DNA of 64,000 nucleotides, taken from DATDAW01 sp036525185. GTDB taxonomy: Bacteria > Verrucomicrobiota > Verrucomicrobiia > Chthoniobacterales > DASVRZ01. Position numbers and translations under genes: made by a program. Below are positions 44,181-52,501 of this stretch, one piece after another; the first letter of the stretch is position 1; every line of letters begins with the position of its first letter. Below the pieces are notes generated by a model. That model did no database searches, was not told the DNA's origin, and saw only the letters and a program-made list of their open reading frames with translations. The stretch spans positions 5,852 to 69,851 of the forward strand of contig DATDAW010000018.1 of NCBI GenBank assembly GCA_036525185.1. The letters are read 5' to 3'.

Positions 44181-46058
44181 TTGCGCGCAACCTCCCTCCC
44201 CCCATTAGCATTTTTTTTCGCGTGTTTCGTTGTTTTCGGCGTTGTTGCCTTCGCCGACATCGACACGCGCACGACCCAAAAAAAATCGAAACGCCCCGTC
44301 GAGGCCAGTGTTCGCACGACCGCGGTCGCTCAGCCCATGGACGTCGAAGTAGCGCGCGGCAACACGATTATGATCCGGTTACGTGGCATCGCTGAGGGCG
44401 GCGGCCCCATCGAGTTCCGGCTCGGACAAAAACCCAGGCACGGCCGCATTCTCGGTAGTACGCGTGTGGCCGACGATCTTCTGGACGTGCGCTACCAGCA
44501 TTCAGGCACACGAAACTCGGACTTTGACCAGTTCGTTTTTGCCGTTCGTCAACAGGGAATCGGCCCATTTTCACCAGGGGACGTCAAGATCCGCGTGATC
44601 GATTTGCCGGCAAAACTCATTGCTTCGGAGGAGTTTATTCGATTTCCTGCCGTAGAAATCGGACAGGCGGAGACTCGACAGATCGTTATCTCGAATCAGG
44701 GGGGGCTCCCCACAAACGGCAGCCTTCGTGTAACGCACCCCTGGAAGCTGGACAATCCGCGTGAGTACCAGATCCGGCCGGGTTCAAGCGTCGAGATCCC
44801 AGTGAGGTTCGAGCCGGAAAGCGCCGGTGAAATTCAGGGTAATCTGGTCCTCGAAGGCGACGTTCCCCTGTCGGTATCACTCGCCGGAAGTGGCATCGCG
44901 CCGTTCGCAGCAAACCCCGGCGAGGTTCGCCTCGAAACCCATGCGAATGGTTCGCGGTTAGGAACTTTTGTCATCGAAAATACCACGAGCCATTTGGTTC
45001 CGATCGAAGTGAAAACCGATCTTCTGGCACCCGGTCAGCCGACAGGTTTCGAACTGAAATTTGGCGAGGCCCGTGAGATCCGCATCGAAGCCCCGAGTGG
45101 CGCTCCATTGACTTCCGAGGTGCTGATTTCTTCGGGAAAATACGCCACGCGCATCCAAGTCTCCGGACAGGCTTCGCCGGCGGCGCTGGAAATTTTGCCC
45201 AAATCAACCATCGACTTGGGCGAAGTGGCCGCGTCAAGCTCGTTGCCAGTCCAGGTTCACGTCCGGAACAGGGGCGGTACCGGGGCGACGGTCACAGCCG
45301 CAGTCTCCCGAAATCTGCAGGCGCAGGAAACGACACGCTCGCTCCCAGGCGGCGACAGCTGGCTGATACCGATCTACGTGCAAGCGCCGGCAACCGGTAC
45401 TTTTCGCGAAACGCTTACTCTCACAGCCGCCGGGTCACAAACCGAAGTCATCATTAGCGGCTCGGTCGCAGCAGCCCGGAAGTCAACACCGAAACCAACT
45501 CCGAAACCACAGTCACGAATCGCAGAGAATCCTGCAGCGACGCCGAAAACACTGACGACGCCGACGCAACCTTCTGCTCCGGATGAAGATAAGGAACTGG
45601 CCCGGTTTTTCTCCAACCCACTGTTCGGCCATTCCAACGGCCCAATTTTGCAGGCAACCATCGTCGGCCGTAATAAAACATCCGCCCGCCTTCGATGGTC
45701 GCCTCCAGCTCAAAAGGCGGAATGGACATACGCGATTGAACGCCGTGATCTACATCTCGACGAAAAACGGGAGCTATCCGCCACATGGACGCCTCTGAAC
45801 GCTCTGAACATCGAGCCAGCCGGCGATGCCCTGGAAGCCACCATCCCGGATTTGCAACCCGGCTCCCCATATTCGCTCCGCGTTAAGGCGTCCGCTCCGG
45901 GTCAAAGTGTGCAGCCTGCGAGTTCAGTCCTGACATTCAAGACACTGCCGTCCTGGCGTTTACGCATCGACTGGCGTTATCCGCTCGTAGCAATATTGTT
46001 GGTCACTGGATTTTTTGTTGTTCGCCAGCGCTGGCGGGAACGCCCTGCGGGATTTTAG
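44181..46058 (+). CDS. Exported Ig-like/FN3 protein with C-terminal anchor
   Basis: A 625-residue surface or periplasmic protein. The TTG start at 44181 gives a signal peptide (LAFFFACFVVFGVVAFA). The body has repeated beta-sandwich segments of the ASH/choice-of-anchor D kind (NQGGLPTNGSLRV, VRFEPESAGEIQGNL, LAGSGIAPFAANPG), a Pro/Thr-rich linker near residue 440 (KSTPKPTPKPQ), a fibronectin type III-like domain (residues 500-600) and a final membrane helix (LVAILLVTGFFVV) with a basic tail. It is probably anchored in the inner membrane. Function unknown. Confidence 0.78.
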   Translation: MRATSLPPLAFFFACFVVFGVVAFADIDTRTTQKKSKRPVEASVRTTAVAQPMDVEVARGNTIMIRLRGIAEGGGPIEFRLGQKPRHGRILGSTRVADDLLDVRYQHSGTRNSDFDQFVFAVRQQGIGPFSPGDVKIRVIDLPAKLIASEEFIRFPAVEIGQAETRQIVISNQGGLPTNGSLRVTHPWKLDNPREYQIRPGSSVEIPVRFEPESAGEIQGNLVLEGDVPLSVSLAGSGIAPFAANPGEVRLETHANGSRLGTFVIENTTSHLVPIEVKTDLLAPGQPTGFELKFGEAREIRIEAPSGAPLTSEVLISSGKYATRIQVSGQASPAALEILPKSTIDLGEVAASSSLPVQVHVRNRGGTGATVTAAVSRNLQAQETTRSLPGGDSWLIPIYVQAPATGTFRETLTLTAAGSQTEVIISGSVAAARKSTPKPTPKPQSRIAENPAATPKTLTTPTQPSAPDEDKELARFFSNPLFGHSNGPILQATIVGRNKTSARLRWSPPAQKAEWTYAIERRDLHLDEKRELSATWTPLNALNIEPAGDALEATIPDLQPGSPYSLRVKASAPGQSVQPASSVLTFKTLPSWRLRIDWRYPLVAILLVTGFFVVRQRWRERPAGF

Positions 46059-46079
46059 GGATCTGAAACCTGAGTTTGA

Positions 46080-46595
46080 ATGATGAGATTGCCTGCTGCC
46101 TGTTTTTTAATCGCCTTGGTTGTGTCAACATTTGCCGCGGAAACGGTCAAAGTGACAATTGAACCGCTGACCTTTACGGCACCGGAAGGAATTGTCAGTG
46201 TTCCCGTCACTTCGCCCATGCGGAAGGCACATTGGCAGTGGAAGAAGGCCGATCAGGTGGTAGACGTCACGTTTTTCGCGTTTGGATCCGGCCAGGGCGG
46301 CGACGTCAACAGCAATCTTCAGCGTTGGTTCGGACAATTCTCCGGCAGCGAAGGAAAAACCGAGTCCGCCAGAGTGGAGGTCAACGGCATCCCGATCACA
46401 TTCGCCCGGGCAGAAGGAACATTTGCAAGCGGAATGCCTGGCGGACCCATGACTCCACTGCCCAACCAGGCCCTCTGCGGGGCGATTCTGGAGACAAAGA
46501 GCGGGCTGATTTTTGTGAAGATGACCGGCCCAATCGAACTGGTGCGCGAGCACGAGAAGGCATTCACAGAAATGGTTCGCGCCGCAGCGAAATAG
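46080..46595 (+). CDS. Secreted hypothetical protein
   Basis: A 171-residue protein with signal peptide (MRLPAACFLIALVVSTFAAE, cleavage near TFA) and a small beta-rich domain of unknown type (FTAPEGIVSVPVTSPMRKA; ILETKSGLIFVKMTGP). It follows the anchored Ig-like protein by 21 bases on the same strand, so the two are probably co-transcribed. No known family was recognised with certainty. Two hairpins lie just downstream. Confidence 0.7.
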   Translation: MMRLPAACFLIALVVSTFAAETVKVTIEPLTFTAPEGIVSVPVTSPMRKAHWQWKKADQVVDVTFFAFGSGQGGDVNSNLQRWFGQFSGSEGKTESARVEVNGIPITFARAEGTFASGMPGGPMTPLPNQALCGAILETKSGLIFVKMTGPIELVREHEKAFTEMVRAAAK

Positions 46596-46641
46596 CTGTC
46601 CCGCAAATCCATTTTCATCTTCAGCCATTTACGAGAAACTG

Positions 46642-46674
46642 CCTGCCGATTTAGGGAACGCAGGGATCGGCAGG
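46642..46674. terminator. Hairpin between convergent genes
   Basis: CCTGCCGAT at 46642-46650 pairs perfectly with ATCGGCAGG at 46666-46674, with a 15-base loop. It follows the secreted hypothetical by 46 bases. There is no T-run, so it would act with the second hairpin downstream or serve another role. Confidence 0.4.
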
Positions 46675-46690
46675 ACGCACTGAGAATGAC

Positions 46691-46720
46691 AAAGCTGTGA
46701 TACACGTGCATCACGCTTTT
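46691..46720 (+). terminator. Putative rho-independent terminator
   Basis: A near-perfect palindrome GTGATACACGTGCATCAC (46697-46714) is bracketed by AAAGC and GCTTTT, giving a long stem that ends in four T on the plus strand. It ends transcripts from the secreted-protein gene and could also serve the SRPBCC remnant from the other side, though the T-tract is shorter there. Confidence 0.55.
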
Positions 46721-46779
46721 GTTCGTCATGGTTTTCTCGGAGAGTTTCGTGAAACGGGGGACTGCGACCGTTTCTTCCT

Positions 46780-47121
46780 CTACGGGATCGACTTGCGCTC
46801 GGCTTCGGTCTTCAGACGGTCCATCGCAATCGACATACATTGCCGAAAATCGTTGCGTGCGATATGGCCAACAAGCGGGCTAGCAAACAACGAGGATGGC
46901 ACAAACGAGTATGTCCAAGTGACCATTGTTCCTCCTGGAGTGGGTTCGTAGGTCCACGTGCCCTCGCCGTATTTCAAGAGGTGTCGGGCAAAGGAATTGA
47001 ACTTATCCACGCGATACCCGTTCAGGTTGGGCCGACGAAATGCCGTGAGCTCTTCCTCCGTGGATGTGCCGTCGCCTAGAAAAACCCGACGACGCGCGCC
47101 CGGATGTCCCGATTTTTTCAT
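46780..47121 (-). pseudogene. SRPBCC family protein, N-terminally truncated remnant
   Basis: A 113-codon fragment matching the C-terminal two thirds of an SRPBCC (START-like, polyketide-cyclase) protein: RRRVFLGDGTSTEEELTAFR, then YRVDKF and GEGTWTYEPTPGGTMVTWTY, ending in a long terminal helix. The N-terminal beta-helix part is missing; upstream sequence instead belongs to a short-chain dehydrogenase remnant, so a deletion seems to have joined the two (junction around 47100-47130). A start codon exists, but a functional fold is unlikely. Confidence 0.6.
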
Positions 47122-47711
47122 GAAAAGTTTTCATGGCAATTTCGCGTAAGTAAACGAGCACCGGCTCGATGAGCCCGACTTTGATTCCGAACGGAGCAAA
47201 TTCCATACGCATGGCGTCCGTAATAGTCGCCAGCGCCGCTTTTGAGGCGGCAATCGGACCATAAAAGGGACCGTCGTCCGCGCCGTCACAGCGCCGATAT
47301 TAACCACGCGCCCTCGCGAACGCCGAAGCGCCGGAGCCAGCGCACACGTAAACGCAAATGGCCCAGTAACGTTGACGTCGAATTGACGTTGAAAATCTGC
47401 GACCGCGACCAGTTCCAACGGGCCGTCAACGATCATCCCGGCTAGGTTGACCAACCCGGCCAACACGCCACCGGATTCCTTGAGAGTCTGCCGGGCCGCA
47501 GCCGCTATGGAGGCGGGGTCCGCGAGGTCAAGTGGCACAGGCTGGATGTCGGTCGCACGTAGCGCGTCGGCAGCTGATTCGTCCGAAGGCCGCACGCAGG
47601 CGTGGACGTGGAATCCTGCGTTGACCAGACGCTTCACCAATGGTCGACCGATTCCGCCGGAGGCACCAGTAACGACGATTGCGGGTTTCCGGGCAACCCC
47701 GGGTCGCGTCG
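47100..47711 (-). pseudogene. Frameshifted short-chain dehydrogenase/reductase remnant
   Basis: The Rossmann motif VVTGASGGIGRPLVKRLVN is present in frame (near 47650-47690), with LVNLAGMIVDG and RVVNIGAVTART, but there is no ATG, GTG or TTG between the motif and the upstream in-frame TAA at 47718-47720. The frame then breaks in a T-run near 47268: with one more T the sequence would read PFYGPIAASKAAL, MRMEFAPFGIKVGLIEPV. Even then the usual catalytic tyrosine (GPYxASK) is isoleucine. The C-terminus is lost at the SRPBCC junction. Divergent from a tetR gene. Confidence 0.7.
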
Positions 47712-47846
47712 AATTGTTTATTTGAGATACGTTTATCTTTTGAATACCATCGGCATTTTAAAAGGACAAAACGTCAAGCGGAGTTGGAAAATTTCTCGCC
47801 CACAGCTATCCAACGTAGACATGGAACCATCCCACCTCCAAAACAC

Positions 47847-48455
47847 ATGCCGCGACTAAGCCGACTCGAAAGCCAGACATTGACTCGCGAACGCTTGCTG
47901 ACGTCTGCCCGGCAGGTTTTTTTGCGTGTTGGCTATGTGCGCGCGACGATCGACGTCATCGCCGACGAAGCCGGGTATTCGAAAGGCGCGGTTTATTCGA
48001 ATTTCGAGAGCAAGGAAGCGATCTTTCTGGAACTGCTTCAGGAAAAACTGGGTGCCGACGTTGCTGGAATGCGCGAATTGCTCGTGGCCGGCACCAACGT
48101 GGAGCAATTGATTTCGGCCATCCGGGACTATTTCGCCGCTCGCGAAGACGTGCTGGACTTTACCGCCGTCGCTGCGGAATTCCTGACTCAGGTTGGACAC
48201 TCGTCGCCACACGCGGAGCGAACCGCCGGGCTCTACCGCGAACAGCGCAGGGCGATTGCCGATCTTCTGGAAGCGCTCTTTGAAAAAGCAGGTCGGACTC
48301 CTCCAGCGCCCGCTGCGGAAATGGCCGCAGCCACCGTGTCGATGACACTGGGCCTGGCGATTCAGCGAGGCGCCGACCGGGATGCCATCCCTGCTGTTTT
48401 GTGGGGCAAAGCCATTGAGACCTATGTAAAAGCCATATTGGCCGCAGCCAATTGA
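47847..48455 (+). CDS. TetR family transcriptional regulator
   Basis: A 202-residue repressor. The N-terminal helix-turn-helix is clear: RERLLTSARQVFLRVGYVRA, then TIDVIADEAGYSKGAVYSNF, then SKEAIFLELL. The C-terminal ligand domain is helical and not assignable. The ATG at 47847 fits the HTH; an earlier one at 47679 would add unconserved residues. It is divergent from the decayed SDR/SRPBCC genes that it presumably once controlled; the regulator itself appears intact. Confidence 0.9.
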   Translation: MPRLSRLESQTLTRERLLTSARQVFLRVGYVRATIDVIADEAGYSKGAVYSNFESKEAIFLELLQEKLGADVAGMRELLVAGTNVEQLISAIRDYFAAREDVLDFTAVAAEFLTQVGHSSPHAERTAGLYREQRRAIADLLEALFEKAGRTPPAPAAEMAAATVSMTLGLAIQRGADRDAIPAVLWGKAIETYVKAILAAAN

Positions 48456-48597
48456 TGCAGGCGTCCGTGAGGCGATCCTCCATTGCTGCCGCATCACGCC
48501 AGTTACCTCCCCATGCGCTTGCAGGAAATTTGGCGAATTTTCCTGTTGCCTTTAGCCGGAACTCGCATGGTCTTTTAGCGTTCACAAAACATCGCTT

Positions 48598-50430
48598 ATG
48601 TCCAAACCCGTCCGTCCCTCCAGCAGGCCACTCACCAAAAATAAACATCTTCTCAAATGGATCGATAAAATGGCCACGATCACGCATCCGGCCAACATCC
48701 GCTGGGTAGACGGGTCACAGGAGGAGTACGACAAATTATGCGCTGAGATGGTTGAGGGCGGCACCTTCATCAAGCTCAACCAGGAGCTCTGGCCCGGCTG
48801 CTACTACGCCAAATCCGATCCCTCCGACGTGGCCCGCGTCGAGGATCGCACATTCATTTGCTCCCTCTCGAAAAACAACGCCGGCCCCACCAACAACTGG
48901 GTCGAGCCCTTCGAGATGCGCCGCAAATTGAAATCTCTCTTCGAAGGTTCCATGCGTGGACGCACCATGTACGTTCTGCCCTTCTCCATGGGCCCCCTCC
49001 ATTCCCCCATGGCACAAATCGGCGTCCAGCTCACTGATTCGCCCTACGCCGTCGTCAACATGCGTATCATGGCCCGCATCGGACTGCCCGTTTTCAAGGA
49101 GATCGACGCCAATTCTCGCCGCGTCGTCCCGTGCGTCCACTCCGTCGGCGCCCCGCTTGCTCCCGGCCAAAAAGACGTCCCCTGGCCCTGCAACACGGAA
49201 AAGTACATCGTCCATTTTCCGGAGACCCGCGAAATCTGGAGTTACGGCTCGGGTTACGGCGGCAACGCGCTTCTCGGCAAGAAATGCTTTGCCCTGCGCA
49301 TCGCCTCGAATATGGCCCGGGACGAAGGCTGGATGGCCGAGCACATGCTTATCCTCGGCGTCGAAAATCCCCAGGGAGAAAAGACTTACGTCGCTGCGGC
49401 GTTCCCCAGCGCGTGTGGAAAGACGAACTTGGCGATGATGATTCCGCCGGAAAGCTTCCGGAAGCGCGGCTGGAAAATTTGGACCGTCGGCGACGACATC
49501 GCGTGGATCAAACCCGACGCGGAAGGACATCTGCGCGCGATCAACCCGGAAGCGGGTTTTTTTGGCGTCGCCCCGGGCACCTCGGCGAAGACGAACCCGA
49601 ACGCCATGGCCACCTTGTCGAAAAACACGATCTTCACGAACGTCGCCCTCACACCCGAAGGCGGTGTCTGGTGGGAAGGCATGACCGATGAACCACCCGC
49701 TGAATGCCTCGATTGGCAGGGTAACCGTTGGACGCCCGAAATCGCCAGACAAACTGGGGCTAAAGCCGCCCACCCGAACGCCCGTTTCACCGCGCCATCG
49801 AGCCAATGCCCGACCATTGATCCCGATTGGGAAAACCCGGAAGGCTTCCTTATCAGCGCCTTTATTTTCGGCGGACGCCGCGCCACAACGCTGCCGCTCG
49901 TTTATCAATCCTTCAACTGGGGCGCCGGTGTCTATGCTGGAGCCACGATGGGCTCGGAAATGACTGCTGCCGCCGCGGGCACGATCGGCAAAGTCCGCCG
50001 GGATCCTTTGGCCATGCTGCCATTCTGCGGATACCACATGGGCGACTACTTCCGGCATTGGATTAACATGCAGCGTTCGCTCAGCGAAACGCCACGCATT
50101 TTCCACGTCAACTGGTTCCGAAAAGACGAAAAGGGCAAATTCCTCTGGCCCGGTTTCGGCGAAAACATGCGCGTCTTGAAATGGATCGTCGACCGCGCGC
50201 GCGGACGCAGTCTTGGCAAAGAAACTCCGCTCGGCTGGCAGCCCAACTACGAACACATCGATTGGGACGGTCTCGATTTCTCGAAGGAACAATTCGAAGA
50301 CCTGCAGCGCGTGGACAAGAAGGCCTGGCGTCAGGAAGTCATCGGCCACGAAGAACTCTTCCTGGACCTCCACTCGCACCTGCCCAAGGAGCTTATCTAC
50401 GAGCGCGAACTCCTGATTTGCCGGTTGTAA
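48598..50430 (+). CDS. pckG: Phosphoenolpyruvate carboxykinase (GTP)
   Basis: A 610-residue GTP-dependent PEPCK converting oxaloacetate to PEP, the entry step of gluconeogenesis. Family blocks are NIRWVDGSQEEYDKL, the kinase-1a P-loop FPSACGKTNLAMM with the mobile-loop cysteine, the EDRTFICS and NNWVEP segments, and FNWGAGVYAGATMGSEMTAA. Length is standard. The start at 48598 is upstream of a second ATG (48670); the family N-terminus is variable, so either is possible. It precedes the tetronate operon, whose C3 products it could help channel to sugars. Confidence 0.95.
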   Translation: MSKPVRPSSRPLTKNKHLLKWIDKMATITHPANIRWVDGSQEEYDKLCAEMVEGGTFIKLNQELWPGCYYAKSDPSDVARVEDRTFICSLSKNNAGPTNNWVEPFEMRRKLKSLFEGSMRGRTMYVLPFSMGPLHSPMAQIGVQLTDSPYAVVNMRIMARIGLPVFKEIDANSRRVVPCVHSVGAPLAPGQKDVPWPCNTEKYIVHFPETREIWSYGSGYGGNALLGKKCFALRIASNMARDEGWMAEHMLILGVENPQGEKTYVAAAFPSACGKTNLAMMIPPESFRKRGWKIWTVGDDIAWIKPDAEGHLRAINPEAGFFGVAPGTSAKTNPNAMATLSKNTIFTNVALTPEGGVWWEGMTDEPPAECLDWQGNRWTPEIARQTGAKAAHPNARFTAPSSQCPTIDPDWENPEGFLISAFIFGGRRATTLPLVYQSFNWGAGVYAGATMGSEMTAAAAGTIGKVRRDPLAMLPFCGYHMGDYFRHWINMQRSLSETPRIFHVNWFRKDEKGKFLWPGFGENMRVLKWIVDRARGRSLGKETPLGWQPNYEHIDWDGLDFSKEQFEDLQRVDKKAWRQEVIGHEELFLDLHSHLPKELIYERELLICRL

Positions 50431-50784
50431 GCCCTGCGGTCGAGAATCCGGGTCGAAACGGGCCTGCGGCATGGCTGATGACGACAATCGTGCCAGAGAC
50501 GGCGCGTCTTGATCGCGAAGAGAGCCACAGAGACAGCGGTGGAAAGTTATTGATGAAATAACGGGCGAGCCTCTCACGGCGTGGTGAGCGGTTTTCGGGA
50601 GAGACGTTTCGATGAAACGTCCGTGGGGTTGCCACGGCCGCCCAGCGAAACAGCCGGTGCCGTCAAAAGCGGGTGATCGCCCGGCAGCGCCCAGGCTCTG
50701 GCAAGTTTAAAAAAAACACAACTTTTTGTTTGCAGCGACGGCCAAGTTGTATGATAACCATATCACACGATCACTTCCCCCGTC
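50431..50784. other. Intergenic region between pckG and the tetronate operon, with clustered hairpins
   Basis: No gene is seen in these 354 bases. Three hairpins follow closely: CTCAC/GTGAG (50573-50588), GACGTTTC gat GAAACGTC (50603-50621, perfect eight-base stem) and CCGTGG ggttg CCACGG (50621-50637). A fourth is possible as CGGG/CCCG (50670-50683) or GCCGG/CCGGC (50653-50685). They lie upstream of the gntR promoter, so they belong to the pckG 3' region or to a separate small RNA. A common intergenic phrase GCCACAGAGACAG occurs at 50524-50536. Confidence 0.5.
50726..50767 (+). promoter_or_regulatory. Promoter and GntR-type operator of the tetronate operon
   Basis: TTGTTT (50726-50731) and TATGAT (50750-50755, five of six -10 bases) are 18 bases apart. 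An inverted repeat TATG ATAAC CATA (50750-50762) covers the -10 box, with AGTTG and TCACA flanks. FadR-family operators are short palindromes of this sort. The position fits autorepression by the GntR gene starting 18 bases after the repeat, and relief by an operon metabolite. Confidence 0.6.
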
Positions 50785-51513
50785 ATGTTTGAACGAATCT
50801 CTGTTAATCCCACACTCAGCGATCAGGTCGCGCAGGCGTTATTCGCCCGAATCGAGTCCGGCCGGCTTAAACCCGGAGACAAACTCCCCTCTGAGGCCGT
50901 CCTCGGACCAGAGTTCGGCGTCAGTCGAACCGTGCTCCGCGAGGCCATCTCACGGCTGAAGCAAGAGGGACTGCTCGAGTCGCGCCAGGGCAGCGGCGTG
51001 TTTGTCAGCGTCCAGGCCGGGATGAAGCCACTCAAGATCGACGCCTCCGTGAGCGATTCCCGCGATGAGGTCCTGCAAATCGTGGAAGTGCGGCGCGCCC
51101 TCGACTCAGAAGTGGCCGCGCTGGCTGCCCAACGGCGTTCCGATGCCCAACTGGCCGAAATCGAACGCGCGTTCGAGACGATCGATGCCGATGTGGCCGC
51201 CGGGGGAGACGGCGTGGCGACGGACATTGCCTTTCACCGCACCATCGCCCAAGCGACCTCCAATCCCTTCTTCCTGCAAACGGTCGAGTTCCTCTCGCAA
51301 TACGTCATGCGTGCCGTGCGGGTCACTCGCGCCAACGAAGCGCTGCGGGTCGAATTCATGCGCCAGGTGCGCGACGAACATCGCGCCATCATCGAGGCCA
51401 TCCGCAAGCAGGACGCGATGGCAGCCCGGAATGCCGCAGCGACCCACATGTTCAACGCCGCCCGGCGACTCGCCAGCTTCCCGCCCGAACCCAACTCTCA
51501 CACCAACCCTTAA
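50785..51513 (+). CDS. FadR/GntR family transcriptional regulator
   Basis: A 242-residue regulator. The N-terminal winged helix (residues 8-72: LSDQVAQALFARIESGRLKP, then GDKLPSEAVLGPEFGVSRTV) and an FCD ligand domain (about 85-225) with the metal/acid-binding pattern FHRTIAQATSNPFF are both clear. It is first in the tetronate operon and 14 bases before ltnD. It probably represses the operon and itself, responding to a tetronate or its keto derivative (inferred from context). Confidence 0.93.
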   Translation: MFERISVNPTLSDQVAQALFARIESGRLKPGDKLPSEAVLGPEFGVSRTVLREAISRLKQEGLLESRQGSGVFVSVQAGMKPLKIDASVSDSRDEVLQIVEVRRALDSEVAALAAQRRSDAQLAEIERAFETIDADVAAGGDGVATDIAFHRTIAQATSNPFFLQTVEFLSQYVMRAVRVTRANEALRVEFMRQVRDEHRAIIEAIRKQDAMAARNAAATHMFNAARRLASFPPEPNSHTNP

Positions 51514-51527
51514 TCTACTAAAATATT

Positions 51528-52451
51528 ATGATCTCTAGTCCAGTCGGAGTTGTCGGTCTTGGCGCCATGGGCATGGGCGTCGCGCGGTCGCTCCTGCGCG
51601 CCGGTTTTCCCACCTACGCGTGCGACGTGCGCGCCGAAACGCTGCGCCATTTTGAAAACGAAGGCGGCATAGCCTGCGCCAACCCCGCCGCCCTTGGCGC
51701 CGCGTGCGAAGTGGTCGTCACGCTGGTCGTCAATGCGGACCAGACGGACGCCGTGCTTTTTGGCGAACAGGGCGCGGCCACGACGTTGAAATCCGGCAGC
51801 GTGGTCCTGGCGAGTGCAACCGTGCTTCCGGGCTACGCTGTGCGGCTCGGCCAGCGCCTGGCGGAGCGCGGTATTCTCCTGATCGACGCGCCGGTCTCCG
51901 GCGGAGCGGCAAAAGCGGCCGACGGCGCGATGACGATGATGACTTCGGGTCCGGCCGAGGCTTATGCGAAGTGCGAGGCGGTGCTCGCCGCGATCGCGAC
52001 CAAGGTCTATCGGCTCGGCGATCAACACGGGCTGGGCTCGAAGGTAAAGATCATCAATCAACTGCTCGCCGGTGTCCACATCGCAGCAGCGGCGGAGGCG
52101 ATGGCGCTCGGGTTGCGCGAAGGCGTCGACCCCAATGCGCTCTACGAGGTGATCACACACAGCGCAGGTAACTCCTGGATGTTCGAGAATCGAGTGCCGC
52201 ATATCCTCAAGGCCGACTACACGCCGCTCTCGGCCGTCGATATTTTCGTGAAGGATCTCGGGCTGGTTCTCGACACCGCTCGCGCCACGAAATTCCCGCT
52301 GCCGCTCTCGGCGACGGCGCACCAGATGTTCATGTCAGCAGCGACTGCCGGCCATGGCCGCGAGGATGACTCGGCCGTCATCAAGACCTTCCCCGGCATC
52401 ACGCTCCCCACTTCACCGATACCGCAGCAAGACAGTTCCACTCCCGACTAA
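51528..52451 (+). CDS. ltnD: L-threonate dehydrogenase (LtnD-like)
   Basis: A 307-residue beta-hydroxyacid dehydrogenase. The NAD-binding loop is VGVVGLGAMGMGVARSLL, the substrate motif DAPVSGGAAKAADG is present near residue 123, and the catalytic lysine is in LGSKVKIINQLLAG near residue 178. The family includes 3-hydroxyisobutyrate dehydrogenases; context with otnI, otnK and otnC makes L-threonate 2-dehydrogenase the best call. Its product would be 2-oxo-tetronate, the substrate of OtnI. Confidence 0.88.
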   Translation: MISSPVGVVGLGAMGMGVARSLLRAGFPTYACDVRAETLRHFENEGGIACANPAALGAACEVVVTLVVNADQTDAVLFGEQGAATTLKSGSVVLASATVLPGYAVRLGQRLAERGILLIDAPVSGGAAKAADGAMTMMTSGPAEAYAKCEAVLAAIATKVYRLGDQHGLGSKVKIINQLLAGVHIAAAAEAMALGLREGVDPNALYEVITHSAGNSWMFENRVPHILKADYTPLSAVDIFVKDLGLVLDTARATKFPLPLSATAHQMFMSAATAGHGREDDSAVIKTFPGITLPTSPIPQQDSSTPD

Positions 52452-52501
52452 CCACCACCAACCGACCACTACTAGCTACAACCGCCCACCAAAACAAAAC
52501 C

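Noticed and set aside
48736..50577. A 613-codon open frame antisense to pckG
   Set aside because: It mirrors the GC-rich third positions of pckG, encodes no recognisable domain and overlaps a certain gene completely; such shadows are expected in this composition.
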